From Shimia sp. (GTDB lineage: Bacteria > Pseudomonadota > Alphaproteobacteria > Rhodobacterales > Rhodobacteraceae): a stretch of DNA of 64,000 nt. The stretch spans positions 62,001 to 126,000 of the forward strand of contig NZ_JAKVCW010000004.1 of NCBI RefSeq assembly GCF_022448905.1. Direction: 5' to 3'. Made by a program: the position numbers and the translations under genes. Below, one piece after another: positions 45,469 through 54,101 of this stretch; position 1 is the first letter of the stretch; every line of letters starts with the position of its first letter. The notes under the pieces are model-generated. The model was not told the DNA's origin. It saw only the letters and a program-made list of their open reading frames with translations, and did not search any database.

Positions 45469-45879
45469 TTAAGCGGCCTCTGTGGCGACCAGACGAATCC
45501 GCTGGATCATCGCCCGCAAACCGTTAGAGCGCTGTGACGACAGATGTTCGTTGAGTCCCAACCGCTCCAATTCGGCTCGTGCATCGACGGCAATTACCTC
45601 GGCAAGGCTCAAGCCGTTGTAAAGCTTGCGCAACACCGCAATCAGCCCGCTGACAATCATTGCGTCGCTGGCGCCGTCAAAGTGGAACACGCCGCCCTCA
45701 ATGGTCGGATGCAACCACACCTGACTGGCACAACCATCCACCTTGGTCGCAGGCACCCGCAGCGCCTCATCCAGCACCGGCATGTCTTTACCCTGCTCGA
45801 TCACATAGCGATAGCGGTCTTCCCAATCCTCGATGAACTCAAAGTCCTCGACGATATCTTCAAAGGCCTCGGCTGCCAT
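45469..45879 (-). CDS. sufE: SufE family sulfur acceptor protein
   Basis: Accepts sulfane sulfur from a SufS-type cysteine desulfurase and passes it to Fe-S assembly. 136 aa. EDFEFIEDWEDRYRYVIEQGK at the N-terminus; the active cysteine is residue 50 in KVDGCASQVWL; SGLIAVLRKLYNGL and GLNEHLSSQRSNGLRAM near the end. No suf operon lies adjacent. It converges with the RHH gene. Confidence 0.93.
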   Translation of the reverse strand: MAAEAFEDIVEDFEFIEDWEDRYRYVIEQGKDMPVLDEALRVPATKVDGCASQVWLHPTIEGGVFHFDGASDAMIVSGLIAVLRKLYNGLSLAEVIAVDARAELERLGLNEHLSSQRSNGLRAMIQRIRLVATEAA

Positions 45880-46027
45880 GGTGGGATCACTCCTACAACT
45901 TCAAACGGTGCCTTCTCACCTATGCCGCACAATCAAAAAGGTCCAGCCCCTCACCCCCAGCCGCATCAGAAGCTTTTCAAGGCGATACGAATAGGTTAAC
46001 CCATGGGGCAAAGAATGAGGCCTATCG

Positions 46028-46531
46028 ATGCGCACACCTGTCGTACTTTTGTTGACCGCCACTCTGGCGTTGTCCGCCTGTCAATCGCGCTGGAACCCAG
46101 CCAACTGGTGGGACACCGACGGGGCAGCTGCCGCTGCGGATGTGAACCCCCTGATTCCTGAACAAACCGAAGACGGCCGGTCGTTCTTCACTACCCAGGA
46201 AGAGCAGGATTATCGTGGCCTACCAATCGATAAGGTGACTTCTGTCGAAGTGCACCGCGTCACTGAAGGGCGCCTGATCATGGCGATAGGCGTTTCTTCA
46301 GTACATGGCACGTCAGACGTGCGTTTGATTCTGCCTGAAACCGGCGCGTTGGATGGCGGTGTGCTGACGCTGGAGCTCTTGGGGCGCCCGCCAATTGAAC
46401 CCGTAGTTGGTGGGTCCGACCAAACCCGTGAAGTGACCACAGCTGTGGTCCTGACCGATCAGGAAATGGCAGGCGTGCGCACCGTTCGCGTTAAGGCCTT
46501 GACCAACAGCATCGACCGACGCGCACGCTAA
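46028..46531 (+). CDS. Putative lipoprotein of unknown function
   Basis: 167 aa beginning with a lipoprotein signal: MRTPVVLLLTATLALSACQS, lipobox LSAC with the lipidated cysteine at 18. The mature domain is soluble with regular beta-strand-like stretches (RLIMAIGVSSVHGTSDVRLIL, VLTLELLGRPP, TAVVLTDQEMAGVRTVRVKAL). I do not recognise the family. A serine or glutamine at the +2 position favours outer-membrane sorting (here Gln). Stands alone between sufE and a tRNA gene. Confidence 0.75.
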   Translation: MRTPVVLLLTATLALSACQSRWNPANWWDTDGAAAAADVNPLIPEQTEDGRSFFTTQEEQDYRGLPIDKVTSVEVHRVTEGRLIMAIGVSSVHGTSDVRLILPETGALDGGVLTLELLGRPPIEPVVGGSDQTREVTTAVVLTDQEMAGVRTVRVKALTNSIDRRAR

Positions 46532-46575
46532 GTTTGCAATCCAAGCTTCTGAAACTGAATGATTTTGGCGGATTT

Positions 46576-46652
46576 TGGTAGGCCCGGCAGGACTTGAACC
46601 CGCAACCAAAGCGTTATGAGCGCTCTGCTCTAACCAATTGAGCTACAGGCCC
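46576..46652 (-). tRNA. tRNA with anticodon CAU, probably tRNA-Ile2 (lysidine-modified)
   Basis: On the minus strand GGGCCTG-TA-GCTC opens a normal cloverleaf; anticodon loop CTCATAA; T-arm GCGGG-TTCAAGT-CCTGC; acceptor 3' strand CGGGCCT-A-CCA with CCA encoded. Length 77. CAU could be elongator Met, initiator Met or Ile2. The TTCAAGTCC T-loop and acceptor bases resemble E. coli ileX more than elongator Met, and the first pair G-U excludes an initiator-type mismatch. Isotype moderately sure. Confidence 0.9.
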
Positions 46653-46687
46653 GCCAAGTGCTTGGTTATGAAATGCCGCCGGTGTCG

Positions 46688-47620
46688 TCAAGCGGTCAGT
46701 TTGTCTGCCACCAGTTTGATATCCGTTTGGCGGCGCAGCGCAGCCAATTTGTCGACAAACGCATTGATCACCAAATCTATTTTTGAGCCCGGTATGGTCT
46801 TGGTTGGCGAAATCGCAAAAACGTCTTTACTCGGTGCTTGATACTCGGGAAGCACCACTTCGTAGACCCCTTCGTCCAGTTCCTTTTGTATCAGCATGCG
46901 CGCCGCGCGGGTGTAGCCCATTCCTGTGGCCACGGCCTTTAGTATGATTTCAGGATCATCCGCAGTAAATCCCACGCGAATGGGTGCCTGATAGGATTGT
47001 CCCTCATGCCTAACATCAAAAAAGCCAGCTGTCTTGTCCTCGTGGTGCTGGATAAACTTCAAACGCTTCATATCGTCCGGCGTTTCCGGGCGACCGTGTT
47101 TGTCTAAGTAACTTGGTGTGGCAAAAAACACTGTCTCTAAAGACGCGATCTTGCGTCCAAATCCAGAGGTGTCGCCCAAGCGCCCGGCACGAATGGCAAG
47201 GTCATAGCCTTCGCGCACCACGTCCACCAAGCGATCTTCCATACGCAGAACGATGTCTAAATCCGGATGCGCTTTGCCGAGTTCAATCAGCACTGGCCCA
47301 AACACCACACGCCCCAGAAAATTACCTGTGTTGATCCGTATGGTGCCGGCCACATCGCCGTCTAATGCCTCCAATTCGGCCAACATCAACTCGTAGCGTT
47401 CTAAAAGCTTTTGTGCATGCTCCTGCACCAACACTCCCGCGCGCGTGGCAGACACCCCTTGAGGAGAGCGATGCAAGAGCTGTTGCCCAATGTGGGTTTC
47501 CAACTGGCGAATTTGCTGACTGGCGGCAGATTGCGAAATGCCGCGCTGCTGCCCCGCACCAGAGAGGCTGCCCTCCGCAAGCGCACTCACAAAGGTCTCC
47601 ATTAGTCCCATCCGGTCCAT
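46688..47620 (-). CDS. LysR family transcriptional regulator
   Basis: 310 aa from ATG 47620 (an in-frame extension of 12 codons is unsupported). N-terminal winged HTH: METFVSALAEGSLSGAGQQRGISQSAASQQIRQLETHIGQQLLHRSPQGVSATRAG. C-terminal co-inducer-binding domain (about 90-300) resembles the CrgA/YafC-type branch (IRINTGNFLGRVVFGPVLIELGKAHPDLDIVLRMEDRLVDVVREGYDLAIRAG). It diverges from the Tat metallo-beta-lactamase gene; LysR regulators often control the adjacent divergent gene. Confidence 0.9.
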   Translation of the reverse strand: MDRMGLMETFVSALAEGSLSGAGQQRGISQSAASQQIRQLETHIGQQLLHRSPQGVSATRAGVLVQEHAQKLLERYELMLAELEALDGDVAGTIRINTGNFLGRVVFGPVLIELGKAHPDLDIVLRMEDRLVDVVREGYDLAIRAGRLGDTSGFGRKIASLETVFFATPSYLDKHGRPETPDDMKRLKFIQHHEDKTAGFFDVRHEGQSYQAPIRVGFTADDPEIILKAVATGMGYTRAARMLIQKELDEGVYEVVLPEYQAPSKDVFAISPTKTIPGSKIDLVINAFVDKLAALRRQTDIKLVADKLTA

Positions 47621-47746
47621 GCTATAAGCGCTCCTTATGTCCTGTATCACCATCACATCGGTACTGCGGCCTAATTATCAAGCCTAGATATCCGAAACCA
47701 GCACAGTCTGGCTCAAAAATTTGCTTCAGGGATATTGGAGACCCTT

Positions 47747-48712
47747 ATGTCTATGACCCGTAGAAACTTCCTGTTCACCGCGGCCGCAGCCCCTGCCGTT
47801 GCTGCTGTCCCCGCGCCAGTCGCGGCCTCGAAAACCATTGAAAAACCGTTCCAGGGCACGTATCGCTTCACCGTGGGGGATGCAACAGTGACCGCATTGC
47901 TCGACGGATATCTGGACGCAGCTCCGGCAATGATTCCCGGTTTTGATGAGGCTAATGTCAGCGCTGCGCTGGAAAAATCTCAGCAGAAACTCTACCCGGG
48001 CGGCGTGCGCATTCCGGTCAATGCGTTTATGGTGGAAGTTGGCGGGCGTCGCGTTTTGATCGATGCGGGAACCAGCTCTTTTCTTGGCGAAACTCTGGGT
48101 GATCTTAACAAGGCCCTGAACGCAATCAACGTCAGTGCCGACTCCATTGATATGGTCGCGCTGACCCACATTCACCCGGATCATTCCGGCGGGTTGATTG
48201 ACGCCAAGGGTCAGGCTGTTTTCGCCAATGCGCAGATCGCAGTTGGGCAAACTGAATATGGCTTCTGGCATGACGATGCGATTATGGCGAGCGTGCCGGA
48301 AAGCTCGCGCGGGTTCTTCCAAATTGCCCGTAACACGGTCGCACCCTATGCGGACCGGATGATCCTCCACAACGGCGAACTGGACATCTTGCCAGGCCTG
48401 ACCAGCTTGCCTTTGCCTGGCCATACACCCGGTCACGCAGGGTATCTGCTGCAGTCCAGCAACGAGCAGCTCCTGTTCTGGGGCGATCTGGTTCATATGA
48501 CCGCGCTGCAGTTTGACAACCCGAACCTCACCATCGCCTTTGACACCGACGCTGCTCAAACGGTGGACACCCGTCTTGGCATGTTTGATCGGGCCGTAGC
48601 TGATAACCTGTTGGTTACGGGCTCACACCTCGATTTCCCGGGCCTCGGTAAGGTGCGCAAATCCGCAGACGGCTATGCGTATCAGCCTGCCCCATGGCAA
48701 TACGGCGCGTGA
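47747..48712 (+). CDS. Tat-exported metallo-beta-lactamase-fold hydrolase
   Basis: 321 aa from ATG 47747 (GGAG ribosome site; an upstream TTG at 47735 is less likely). Tat signal MTRRNFLFTAAAAPAVAA. MBL-fold zinc motif THIHPDHSGG (H-x-H-x-D-H), third histidine in LPGHTPGHAGY and the aspartate in LFWGDLVHM. This architecture is shared by quorum-quenching lactonases, glyoxalase II-like and other hydrolases; the substrate is not shown. Divergent LysR regulator upstream; the 127-base gap is the shared promoter. Confidence 0.88.
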   Translation: MSMTRRNFLFTAAAAPAVAAVPAPVAASKTIEKPFQGTYRFTVGDATVTALLDGYLDAAPAMIPGFDEANVSAALEKSQQKLYPGGVRIPVNAFMVEVGGRRVLIDAGTSSFLGETLGDLNKALNAINVSADSIDMVALTHIHPDHSGGLIDAKGQAVFANAQIAVGQTEYGFWHDDAIMASVPESSRGFFQIARNTVAPYADRMILHNGELDILPGLTSLPLPGHTPGHAGYLLQSSNEQLLFWGDLVHMTALQFDNPNLTIAFDTDAAQTVDTRLGMFDRAVADNLLVTGSHLDFPGLGKVRKSADGYAYQPAPWQYGA

Positions 48713-48820
48713 TGCTGCACTTGCAACGCCTGTTGACGCAGGCGGTGCATTCCCCTGTTCCAATCGCCGAGCCAATGCAGTAAGGACCACGCCAAGCATC
48801 GGATTGTAAGGACATACCCC

Positions 48821-49870
48821 ATGAGCGACGGCAAAAACGGCATCACCTACGCGGATGCAGGTGTGGACATTGACGCAGGCAACGCATTGGTGGAGCGCAT
48901 CAAACCCGCCGCCAAACGTACCACACGCTCCGGCGTGATGGCAGGTCTGGGTGGCTTTGGCGCCTTGTTTGATCTCAAGGACGCGGGCTACACCGATCCA
49001 ATCCTCGTCGGCGCCACTGACGGCGTGGGCACCAAGCTGCGCATTGCCATCGACACCGGCAACGTGGACGGCGTCGGCATCGACCTCGTGGCCATGTGTG
49101 TGAATGATCTAGTCTGCCAAGGTGCTGAACCCCTCTTCTTCCTCGACTATTTTGCCACCGGAAAACTGGAAACCGAAACCGCCGCTCGGATCATCGAAGG
49201 CATCGCCGAAGGCTGTTACCAATCCGGCTGTGCCCTGATCGGCGGCGAAACCGCCGAAATGCCCGGCATGTATGAGGCAGGCGATTTTGACCTCGCAGGT
49301 TTCTCTGTGGGCGCCATGGAGCGCGGCGCAGACCTTCCAGCAGGTGTGAAAGAAGGCGACGTCCTTCTGGGGCTGGCCTCCAACGGTGTACACTCCAACG
49401 GCTACAGCCTCGTACGCAAGCTGGTCGAAGTTTCTGGTCTGAAGTGGAACGACACCTGCCCGTGGGACGACAGTCAAACTCTCGGCGCGGCGCTTCTGGC
49501 CCCGACTCGTCTGTATGTGAAGCAATGTCTCGCGGCGGTCCGCGCGGGTGGCGTGCACGCATTGGCCCACATCACCGGTGGTGGCCTGACCGAAAACCTC
49601 CCCCGTGTGCTGCCGGAAGGCCTGTCCGGCAACATCGATCTCGACGCCTGGGAACTGCCTCCCGTGTTCCAATGGCTCGCCAAGACCGGCGGAATGGAAG
49701 AGGCCGAAATTCTCAAAACCTTCAACTGTGGCGTTGGCATGATCCTGTCGGTTGAAGCCGACCAAGCAGAGGCCCTCACCGCGCTGCTGAAAGAGCAAGG
49801 CGAGACCGTCTACACGCTCGGCACTGTGCAAGCCGGTGGAGGCGTTTCCTACACAGGGTCCCTCCTGTGA
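48821..49870 (+). CDS. purM: Phosphoribosylformylglycinamidine cyclo-ligase
   Basis: Fifth step of purine synthesis: FGAM + ATP to AIR. 349 aa. [22 protein letters not shown] at the start, [48 protein letters not shown], and [24 protein letters not shown] are the PurM/ATP-grasp-like signatures; [17 protein letters not shown] near the C-terminus. purN overlaps its stop by 4 bases. Confidence 0.97.
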   Translation: MSDGKNGITYADAGVDIDAGNALVERIKPAAKRTTRSGVMAGLGGFGALFDLKDAGYTDPILVGATDGVGTKLRIAIDTGNVDGVGIDLVAMCVNDLVCQGAEPLFFLDYFATGKLETETAARIIEGIAEGCYQSGCALIGGETAEMPGMYEAGDFDLAGFSVGAMERGADLPAGVKEGDVLLGLASNGVHSNGYSLVRKLVEVSGLKWNDTCPWDDSQTLGAALLAPTRLYVKQCLAAVRAGGVHALAHITGGGLTENLPRVLPEGLSGNIDLDAWELPPVFQWLAKTGGMEEAEILKTFNCGVGMILSVEADQAEALTALLKEQGETVYTLGTVQAGGGVSYTGSLL

Positions 49871-50460
49871 AGAAACGCGTCGCGATTTTCATTTCGGGCG
49901 GCGGCTCCAACATGGTCCGCCTGCTCGAAGACATGGCATTGCCCGGCCACGCCGCCGAACCCGTTTTGGTGCTGGCCAACAGCGCCGACGCGGGTGGCTT
50001 GGCCAAAGCTGAAGCCATGGGCGTGAAAACCGTGTCAGTCGATCACCGCCCCTTCAAAGGCGACCGTCCAGCGTTTGAGGCCGCGCTTCAGGCGGAACTC
50101 GACAAAGTCCAACCGGACATCCTGTGCCTCGCTGGCTTTATGCGTGTTCTAACAGAAGGCTTTGTGGCGCCGTGGGAAGGCCGGATGCTCAACATCCACC
50201 CGTCGCTACTGCCGAAATACAAAGGTCTGCACACCCATGCTCGGGCATTGGAAGCTGGCGACAAAGAGCATGGCTGCACGGTGCACCTCGTCACTCCTGC
50301 ACTGGATGACGGTCCAATCCTTGGCCAAGCCCGCGTGCCGGTTGAGGCTGGCGACACGCCTGACGACCTGGCCGCGCGCGTTTTGGTACAGGAACACAAA
50401 CTCTACCCAGCGGTTCTGCGCCAATTTGCGGCAGGAAATACCACACCGATCACTCTTTAA
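49867..50460 (+). CDS. purN: Phosphoribosylglycinamide formyltransferase
   Basis: Third step of purine synthesis: transfers a formyl group from 10-formyl-THF to GAR. 197 aa from a GTG start inside the purM stop (GTGA). [21 protein letters not shown] at the N-terminus, [37 protein letters not shown] with the catalytic Asn-His, and [24 protein letters not shown] with the catalytic aspartate. The purMN pair is standard. Confidence 0.97.
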   Translation: MKKRVAIFISGGGSNMVRLLEDMALPGHAAEPVLVLANSADAGGLAKAEAMGVKTVSVDHRPFKGDRPAFEAALQAELDKVQPDILCLAGFMRVLTEGFVAPWEGRMLNIHPSLLPKYKGLHTHARALEAGDKEHGCTVHLVTPALDDGPILGQARVPVEAGDTPDDLAARVLVQEHKLYPAVLRQFAAGNTTPITL

Positions 50461-50545
50461 GAGTGGATCAATTGCTTTCCTCTACGTTTGTGCGTAGTGC
50501 TGTTATCCACAGCTTTACAGAACACACTAAGAAGACACGCTGCAT

Positions 50546-51703
50546 ATGAAAACCCTCACGACGACCGAAGAGCTCGCGCAATTCTGTGAAATGGCGCGCA
50601 AAGAGCCTTATGTGACCATCGACACGGAATTCCTGCGCGAGCGTACCTACTATTCCAAACTCTGCTTGGTGCAGATGGCGATGCCCGGCGATGGCACGGA
50701 TAACGCTGTGCTGGTCGATCCGCTGGTAGACGGCATGTCGCTGGAGCCGATGTATGAGCTCTTCCGCGACACCAATGTTGTGAAAGTGTTCCACGCGGCC
50801 CGTCAGGATTTGGAGATCTTCTTTGTCGAAGCGGGTGTGTTCCCAGATCCTCTATTTGACACACAAGTTGCCGCCATGGTCTGCGGCTTTGGCGAGCAAG
50901 CAGGTTACGAGACTTTGGTGCGCAAAATTGCCAAGCAGAGCCTGGACAAAAGTTCCCGCTTCACCGACTGGTCCCGCCGTCCGCTGACCGATGCGCAGAA
51001 AACCTACGCCATTGGCGACGTGACCCACCTGCGCAAAATTTACGAGTTTCTTTCCGCCAAACTGGCTGAAACCGGCCGCGCGCATTGGGTAGAGGAAGAG
51101 CTACAGCTTCTGACCCGCCCGGAGACCTACATCATCGATCCGGAGAATGCCTGGAAGCGCGTGAAAACCCGCACCACATCGCCAAAATTCCTCGCCATCG
51201 TGCGCGAGTTGGCGAAATTCCGCGAAGCCCACGCCCAAAGCCGCAACATCCCGCGCAACCGGGTGTTCAAGGATGATGCTCTGGTTGAACTGGCCTCAAC
51301 CAAACCAGCCAACATGAATGATTTGGGGCGCTCTCGCTTGCTGTTGCGCGAGGCGCGCAAAGGTGAGATTGCCGATGGTATTCTTGCAGCCATCAAAGCT
51401 GGCAAAGAGTGTCCGCAGGATCAGATGCCGCGCCTGCCAAAGCGTGACGACAAGGTGCAGGTGAACCCGGCCCTGGCTGATCTTTTGCGTGTTCTGCTGA
51501 AAGCCAAAACCGAAAGCTCTAGCGTTGCACCCAAACTGATCGCCTCTTCCGCCGATCTGGATGCGCTCGCATCCGGCAGCCGCGACGTGCAGGCCCTGCA
51601 TGGTTGGCGGCACGAGGTTTTTGGCGCAGATGCCCTACGTCTCTGTGAAGGCAAAGTGGCTCTCGCGGCCAAAGGCAACCACGTCAAAATCGTCGCCTTG
51701 TAA
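50546..51703 (+). CDS. rnd: Ribonuclease D
   Basis: 3'-5' exoribonuclease trimming tRNA precursors and other small RNAs. 385 aa. DEDD-type exonuclease: VTIDTEFLRERTYYSKLCLVQM (Asp26 and Glu28), KVFHAARQDLEIF, and TDAQKTYAIGDVTHLRKIYEF with the final Asp. The C-terminal HRDC domain includes RTTSPKFLAIVRELAKFREAHAQSRNIPRNRVFKDDALVELA. Length is normal. It lies 85 bases after purN, and ends at an inverted repeat against two convergent small genes. Confidence 0.95.
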   Translation: MKTLTTTEELAQFCEMARKEPYVTIDTEFLRERTYYSKLCLVQMAMPGDGTDNAVLVDPLVDGMSLEPMYELFRDTNVVKVFHAARQDLEIFFVEAGVFPDPLFDTQVAAMVCGFGEQAGYETLVRKIAKQSLDKSSRFTDWSRRPLTDAQKTYAIGDVTHLRKIYEFLSAKLAETGRAHWVEEELQLLTRPETYIIDPENAWKRVKTRTTSPKFLAIVRELAKFREAHAQSRNIPRNRVFKDDALVELASTKPANMNDLGRSRLLLREARKGEIADGILAAIKAGKECPQDQMPRLPKRDDKVQVNPALADLLRVLLKAKTESSSVAPKLIASSADLDALASGSRDVQALHGWRHEVFGADALRLCEGKVALAAKGNHVKIVAL

Positions 51704-51727
51704 GCCAGTCCGCAAACGCGGTTGGCT
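51703..51727. terminator. Inverted repeat between rnd and the convergent small membrane gene
   Basis: AGCCA..CCGC / GCGG.TGGCT with loop AAAC. A stem able to act both ways, but with little T-run; probable weak terminator. Confidence 0.45.
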
Positions 51728-52200
51728 CACTCCTTGGATTTCATGGATTTGACAACCGCCTTGGCGATTCCAGCGGCAACACCTGGCGCGATCCCGCCCA
51801 GCGGATTGGCTGCCATGGCCTTCACCGCGTCCACCGCCGATTTTGCCTCATCCGCCGCCTGACGCACCTCCGCTTCCAGGTCCTCAATCGCCATGTCACG
51901 TACTTCCGTGACCGCTGTGATGTCTTCCTCGACGCCGGACTTGGACGATGCCAAAGACACAAACAAGCCTGCGAGCACAAAGTTCACCACGCCGACAATC
52001 AAGGCTGCTGCAGCCGGTGTCATCACCTCTTCCAGCGTAAAGAATCCGGCCACGTTCAACATCACCAGCCCAATGCCCGCCACAACCAGCGCCATCACCA
52101 TCAAACCGGTCTGACGTCGCAACACCGCCAGATGCCGCTGCGCGATCAATCTTTCGGACCGCAGGATGATGGAGATATTGCGCGAAATTCGATTGCTCAT
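51727..52200 (-). CDS. Phage-holin-like / DUF1469-type small membrane protein
   Basis: 157 aa with two membrane helices (LMVMALVVAGIGLVMLNVAGFF and MTPAAAALIVGVVNFVLAGLFVSLA) followed by an amphipathic, coiled-coil-like region (VEEDITAVTEVRDMAIEDLEAEVRQAADEAKSAV). This is the pattern of the 'phage holin family' annotation used for chromosomal proteins that are not part of a prophage. It is paired with a YqjD/DUF883-like gene 10 bases upstream, as YqjE with YqjD in E. coli. Function unknown; likely membrane or envelope stress. Confidence 0.7.
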   Translation of the reverse strand: MSNRISRNISIILRSERLIAQRHLAVLRRQTGLMVMALVVAGIGLVMLNVAGFFTLEEVMTPAAAALIVGVVNFVLAGLFVSLASSKSGVEEDITAVTEVRDMAIEDLEAEVRQAADEAKSAVDAVKAMAANPLGGIAPGVAAGIAKAVVKSMKSKE

Positions 52201-52210
52201 TGTCCTGCTC

Positions 52211-52462
52211 CTATTTCATCCGGCCAATCAGGTAGCCCGCGGCAAAAGCCCCCAGCGCAAACATCAAAGGCTGCTTGTGCGGAAACTCTTCCAACTCGGA
52301 TAGGATCTCTCCGATGTCCGCTTCCAAACTTGGCGACTCGTCATCCATCTCTGGCTCTGCAACCACCTCAGAGGTTTCCTTGACTTGAGCCGCAGCATCC
52401 CGCGCCGCGAGCTCCGCCCGCAACTGCTTCAGCTCCGCTTCCAATTCCGCTTTTGTGGCCAT
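52211..52462 (-). CDS. YqjD/ElaB/DUF883-like small membrane-anchored protein
   Basis: 83 aa: a helical N-terminal half (MATKAELEAELKQLRAELAAR), an acidic middle (SEVVAEPEMDDESPSLEADIGEILSELEEF) and a single C-terminal helix ending ALGAFAAGYLIGRMK with a glycine-rich face. This matches the C-tail-anchored YqjD/ElaB shape; E. coli YqjD binds ribosomes in stationary phase. That role here is by analogy only. Confidence 0.65.
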   Translation of the reverse strand: MATKAELEAELKQLRAELAARDAAAQVKETSEVVAEPEMDDESPSLEADIGEILSELEEFPHKQPLMFALGAFAAGYLIGRMK

Positions 52463-52880
52463 CTTGCCGGTCCAATCTGTTGCTGAGGCATTTTAAAACT
52501 CTGCCCAATTACAGGGCTCCACGAGGTGGAAATGCCAACAAATCTCTTCAAATCACGTTGGTTTAACAAAGCCATCAACGCGATCTATGTGCAAGAGAAA
52601 CAACCTTTAGCCTCCTGTATTCTTCACATAGACCGTGGGAACTTTGGGAGCGCGAAATCAGGAGTTAGGCGTAACCATTTGAGTACAAGCCAAAAATCCC
52701 CCCCCACAACTCACCTCAAGCCGCTTTCAAACCCGTACAAACCCAAATCACCTTTGCCTCAACTCTTAACCGATCCGCACAAAAACGCCCCATTTCCGGC
52801 ATCACCGCTGCACCTTGATCCTTAAAATCATTCTTACATGTGCTGGCGATCTCCACGTTTGGGAAAGGGAGGTGTGCTGC
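52463..52880. other. Gap without a recognisable gene
   Basis: About 420 bases. It contains the promoter of the minus-strand small genes, a run of eight C (near 52691-52698) and an 8-bp inverted repeat TCTATGTG (52584-52591) / CACATAGA (52625-52632). An open frame of 99 codons (52526-52825) shows no ribosome site, no motif and low-complexity proline-rich sequence; not accepted as a gene. Confidence 0.4.
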
Positions 52881-52902
52881 ATGACATCAAAGGAGGCATA
52901 CC

Positions 52903-53001
52903 ATGTCACAGTCCAAGAAAGACCAGCCACGTAAGCCGGAAAAACAGTCCAAACCGGCGCCAAGCAACACGCCAATCTTCAGCGATTGGGCAATGATCTA
53001 A
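52903..53001 (+). CDS. Very small protein (32 aa) with strong ribosome site
   Basis: Encodes MSQSKKDQPRKPEKQSKPA, then PSNTPIFSDWAMI. AGGAGG lies 6 bases before the ATG, a near-ideal spacing that separates it from random short frames. Basic and proline-rich start, hydrophobic aromatic end. Family unknown. It overlaps the upstream 17-codon frame 52881-52934 (which has its own GGGAGG site) in another register, so the pair may be translationally coupled or one may be a regulatory leader. Confidence 0.45.
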   Translation: MSQSKKDQPRKPEKQSKPAPSNTPIFSDWAMI

Positions 53002-53076
53002 ACACGCCGCAATTTGCAGTTTAAATGCTGTGGGCATCGCTTGCCCCTGCCTGACCCTGCGGTCTAATGTGCCGCC

Positions 53077-53406
53077 ATGTCAGAGCCAATTTCCAGCATT
53101 CGCAACCTGGGCCCAGCCTATGAAGAGGCCTGCGCCCGCGCCGGTATTTTTACTGCGGAAGAAGTCCGCACACTGGGCGCGGATGAAACCTACGCCCGTC
53201 TGCTCAAGACCGGCACAAAACCGCATTTCATTGGCTATTATGTTCTGGTGATGGGTCTGCAAGGCCGTCCGTGGAACGATTGCAAGGGCAAAGAAAAAGA
53301 CGCCCTGCGCAAACGCTTTGACGCGCTCAAGGCCAAGTCCCATGACAAAGGTCGTTCAGACCTTGAGGCGGCGTTGAACATGATTGGCGTGATCGAAAAA
53401 CGCTAA
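53077..53406 (+). CDS. TfoX C-terminal-domain protein
   Basis: 109 aa. ISSIRNLGPAYEEACARAGIFTAEEVRTLGADETYARLLKTGTKPHFIGYYVLVMGLQGRPWND matches the TfoX/Sxy C-terminal helical domain (IRNLGP..E..L..AGI.T...L..LG). The N-terminal TfoX domain is missing, as in many stand-alone copies. In full TfoX/Sxy proteins the pair activates competence genes; this short form has no assigned role. Confidence 0.83.
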   Translation: MSEPISSIRNLGPAYEEACARAGIFTAEEVRTLGADETYARLLKTGTKPHFIGYYVLVMGLQGRPWNDCKGKEKDALRKRFDALKAKSHDKGRSDLEAALNMIGVIEKR

Positions 53407-53427
53407 GCCTAAACCCCGCCTTCTCCT

Positions 53428-53466
53428 TCCCCAAATATCCCGGGGAGTGTGAGGGGCTGGCCCCTC
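53428..53466. repeat. Roseobacter-type intergenic element with hairpin
   Basis: CCCCAAATATCCCGGGG-type sequence (core CCAAATATCC at 53431-53440) followed by the palindrome GAGGGGC-TG-GCCCCTC (53451-53466). The AAATATCC core is shared with the 20-bp repeats at 4113 and 34295. It may act as a terminator for the TfoX-like gene. Confidence 0.5.
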
Positions 53467-53481
53467 ACTCAACATCGCCAC

Positions 53482-53516
53482 AAAAGAAAAACGCGAGAGG
53501 TTGCCCTCCCGCGTTT
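53482..53516 (-). terminator. Rho-independent terminator after ndk
   Basis: Stem AAACGCG-A-GAGG (53489-53500) / CCTC-C-CGCGTTT (53505-53516) with a T-rich run on the minus strand (53490-53482). Confidence 0.82.
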
Positions 53517-53545
53517 CCATGTCGTTCTCGGTAAAACCGGTAGGC

Positions 53546-53968
53546 TTAGCCCACCAGCTCCAGACCGGAGAAGAAGTATGCGATTTCAACCGCTGCGGTT
53601 TCTGGTGCGTCAGAACCGTGTACAGAGTTTTCGCCAACAGATTCTGCGAACTCGGCGCGGATGGTGCCGGCTGCCGCGTCTGCTGGGTTGGTTGCGCCCA
53701 TAACTTCGCGGTTTTTCGCGATCGCGCCTTCACCTTCCAGAACCTGTGCAACGATTGGCGCAGACGCCATGAATTCGCACAGTTCGTCGTAGAATGGACG
53801 CTCAGCGTGTACCGCATAGAAAACGCCCGCTTGCTCTTTGGTCAGGTGGATGCGCTTCTGTGCAACGATGCGCAGGCCAGCTTCTTCGAACTTGGCGTTG
53901 ATTGCGCCGGTCAGGTTGCGGCGGGTGGCATCAGGTTTGATGATCGAGAAGGTGCGTTCCAGAGCCAT
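53546..53968 (-). CDS. ndk: Nucleoside diphosphate kinase
   Basis: Balances NTP pools by phosphate transfer through a phospho-histidine. 140 aa from ATG 53968, since Ndk proteins begin at [18 protein letters not shown]; the frame is open 51 codons further up without support. The active histidine is residue 117 in [32 protein letters not shown] and [20 protein letters not shown] are the other family blocks. It diverges from the ABC-F gene. Confidence 0.97.
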   Translation of the reverse strand: MALERTFSIIKPDATRRNLTGAINAKFEEAGLRIVAQKRIHLTKEQAGVFYAVHAERPFYDELCEFMASAPIVAQVLEGEGAIAKNREVMGATNPADAAAGTIRAEFAESVGENSVHGSDAPETAAVEIAYFFSGLELVG

Positions 53969-54101
53969 GTCTGTATCTCCATTAAAGTGAGGGCCAGACA
54001 CCACGTCTGGCCAGCATTCGAATTGGCGCTCCGATACCACGGGTTTGCGGACTTGAAAAGCGATGATTGACGCCGTCGCAATACTGCGCCAAACCCGCCC
54101 C

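Noticed and set aside
51727-52200. 'Phage holin' as evidence for a prophage
   Set aside because: No other phage genes are nearby; this family name is routinely given to chromosomal small membrane proteins paired with YqjD-like partners.
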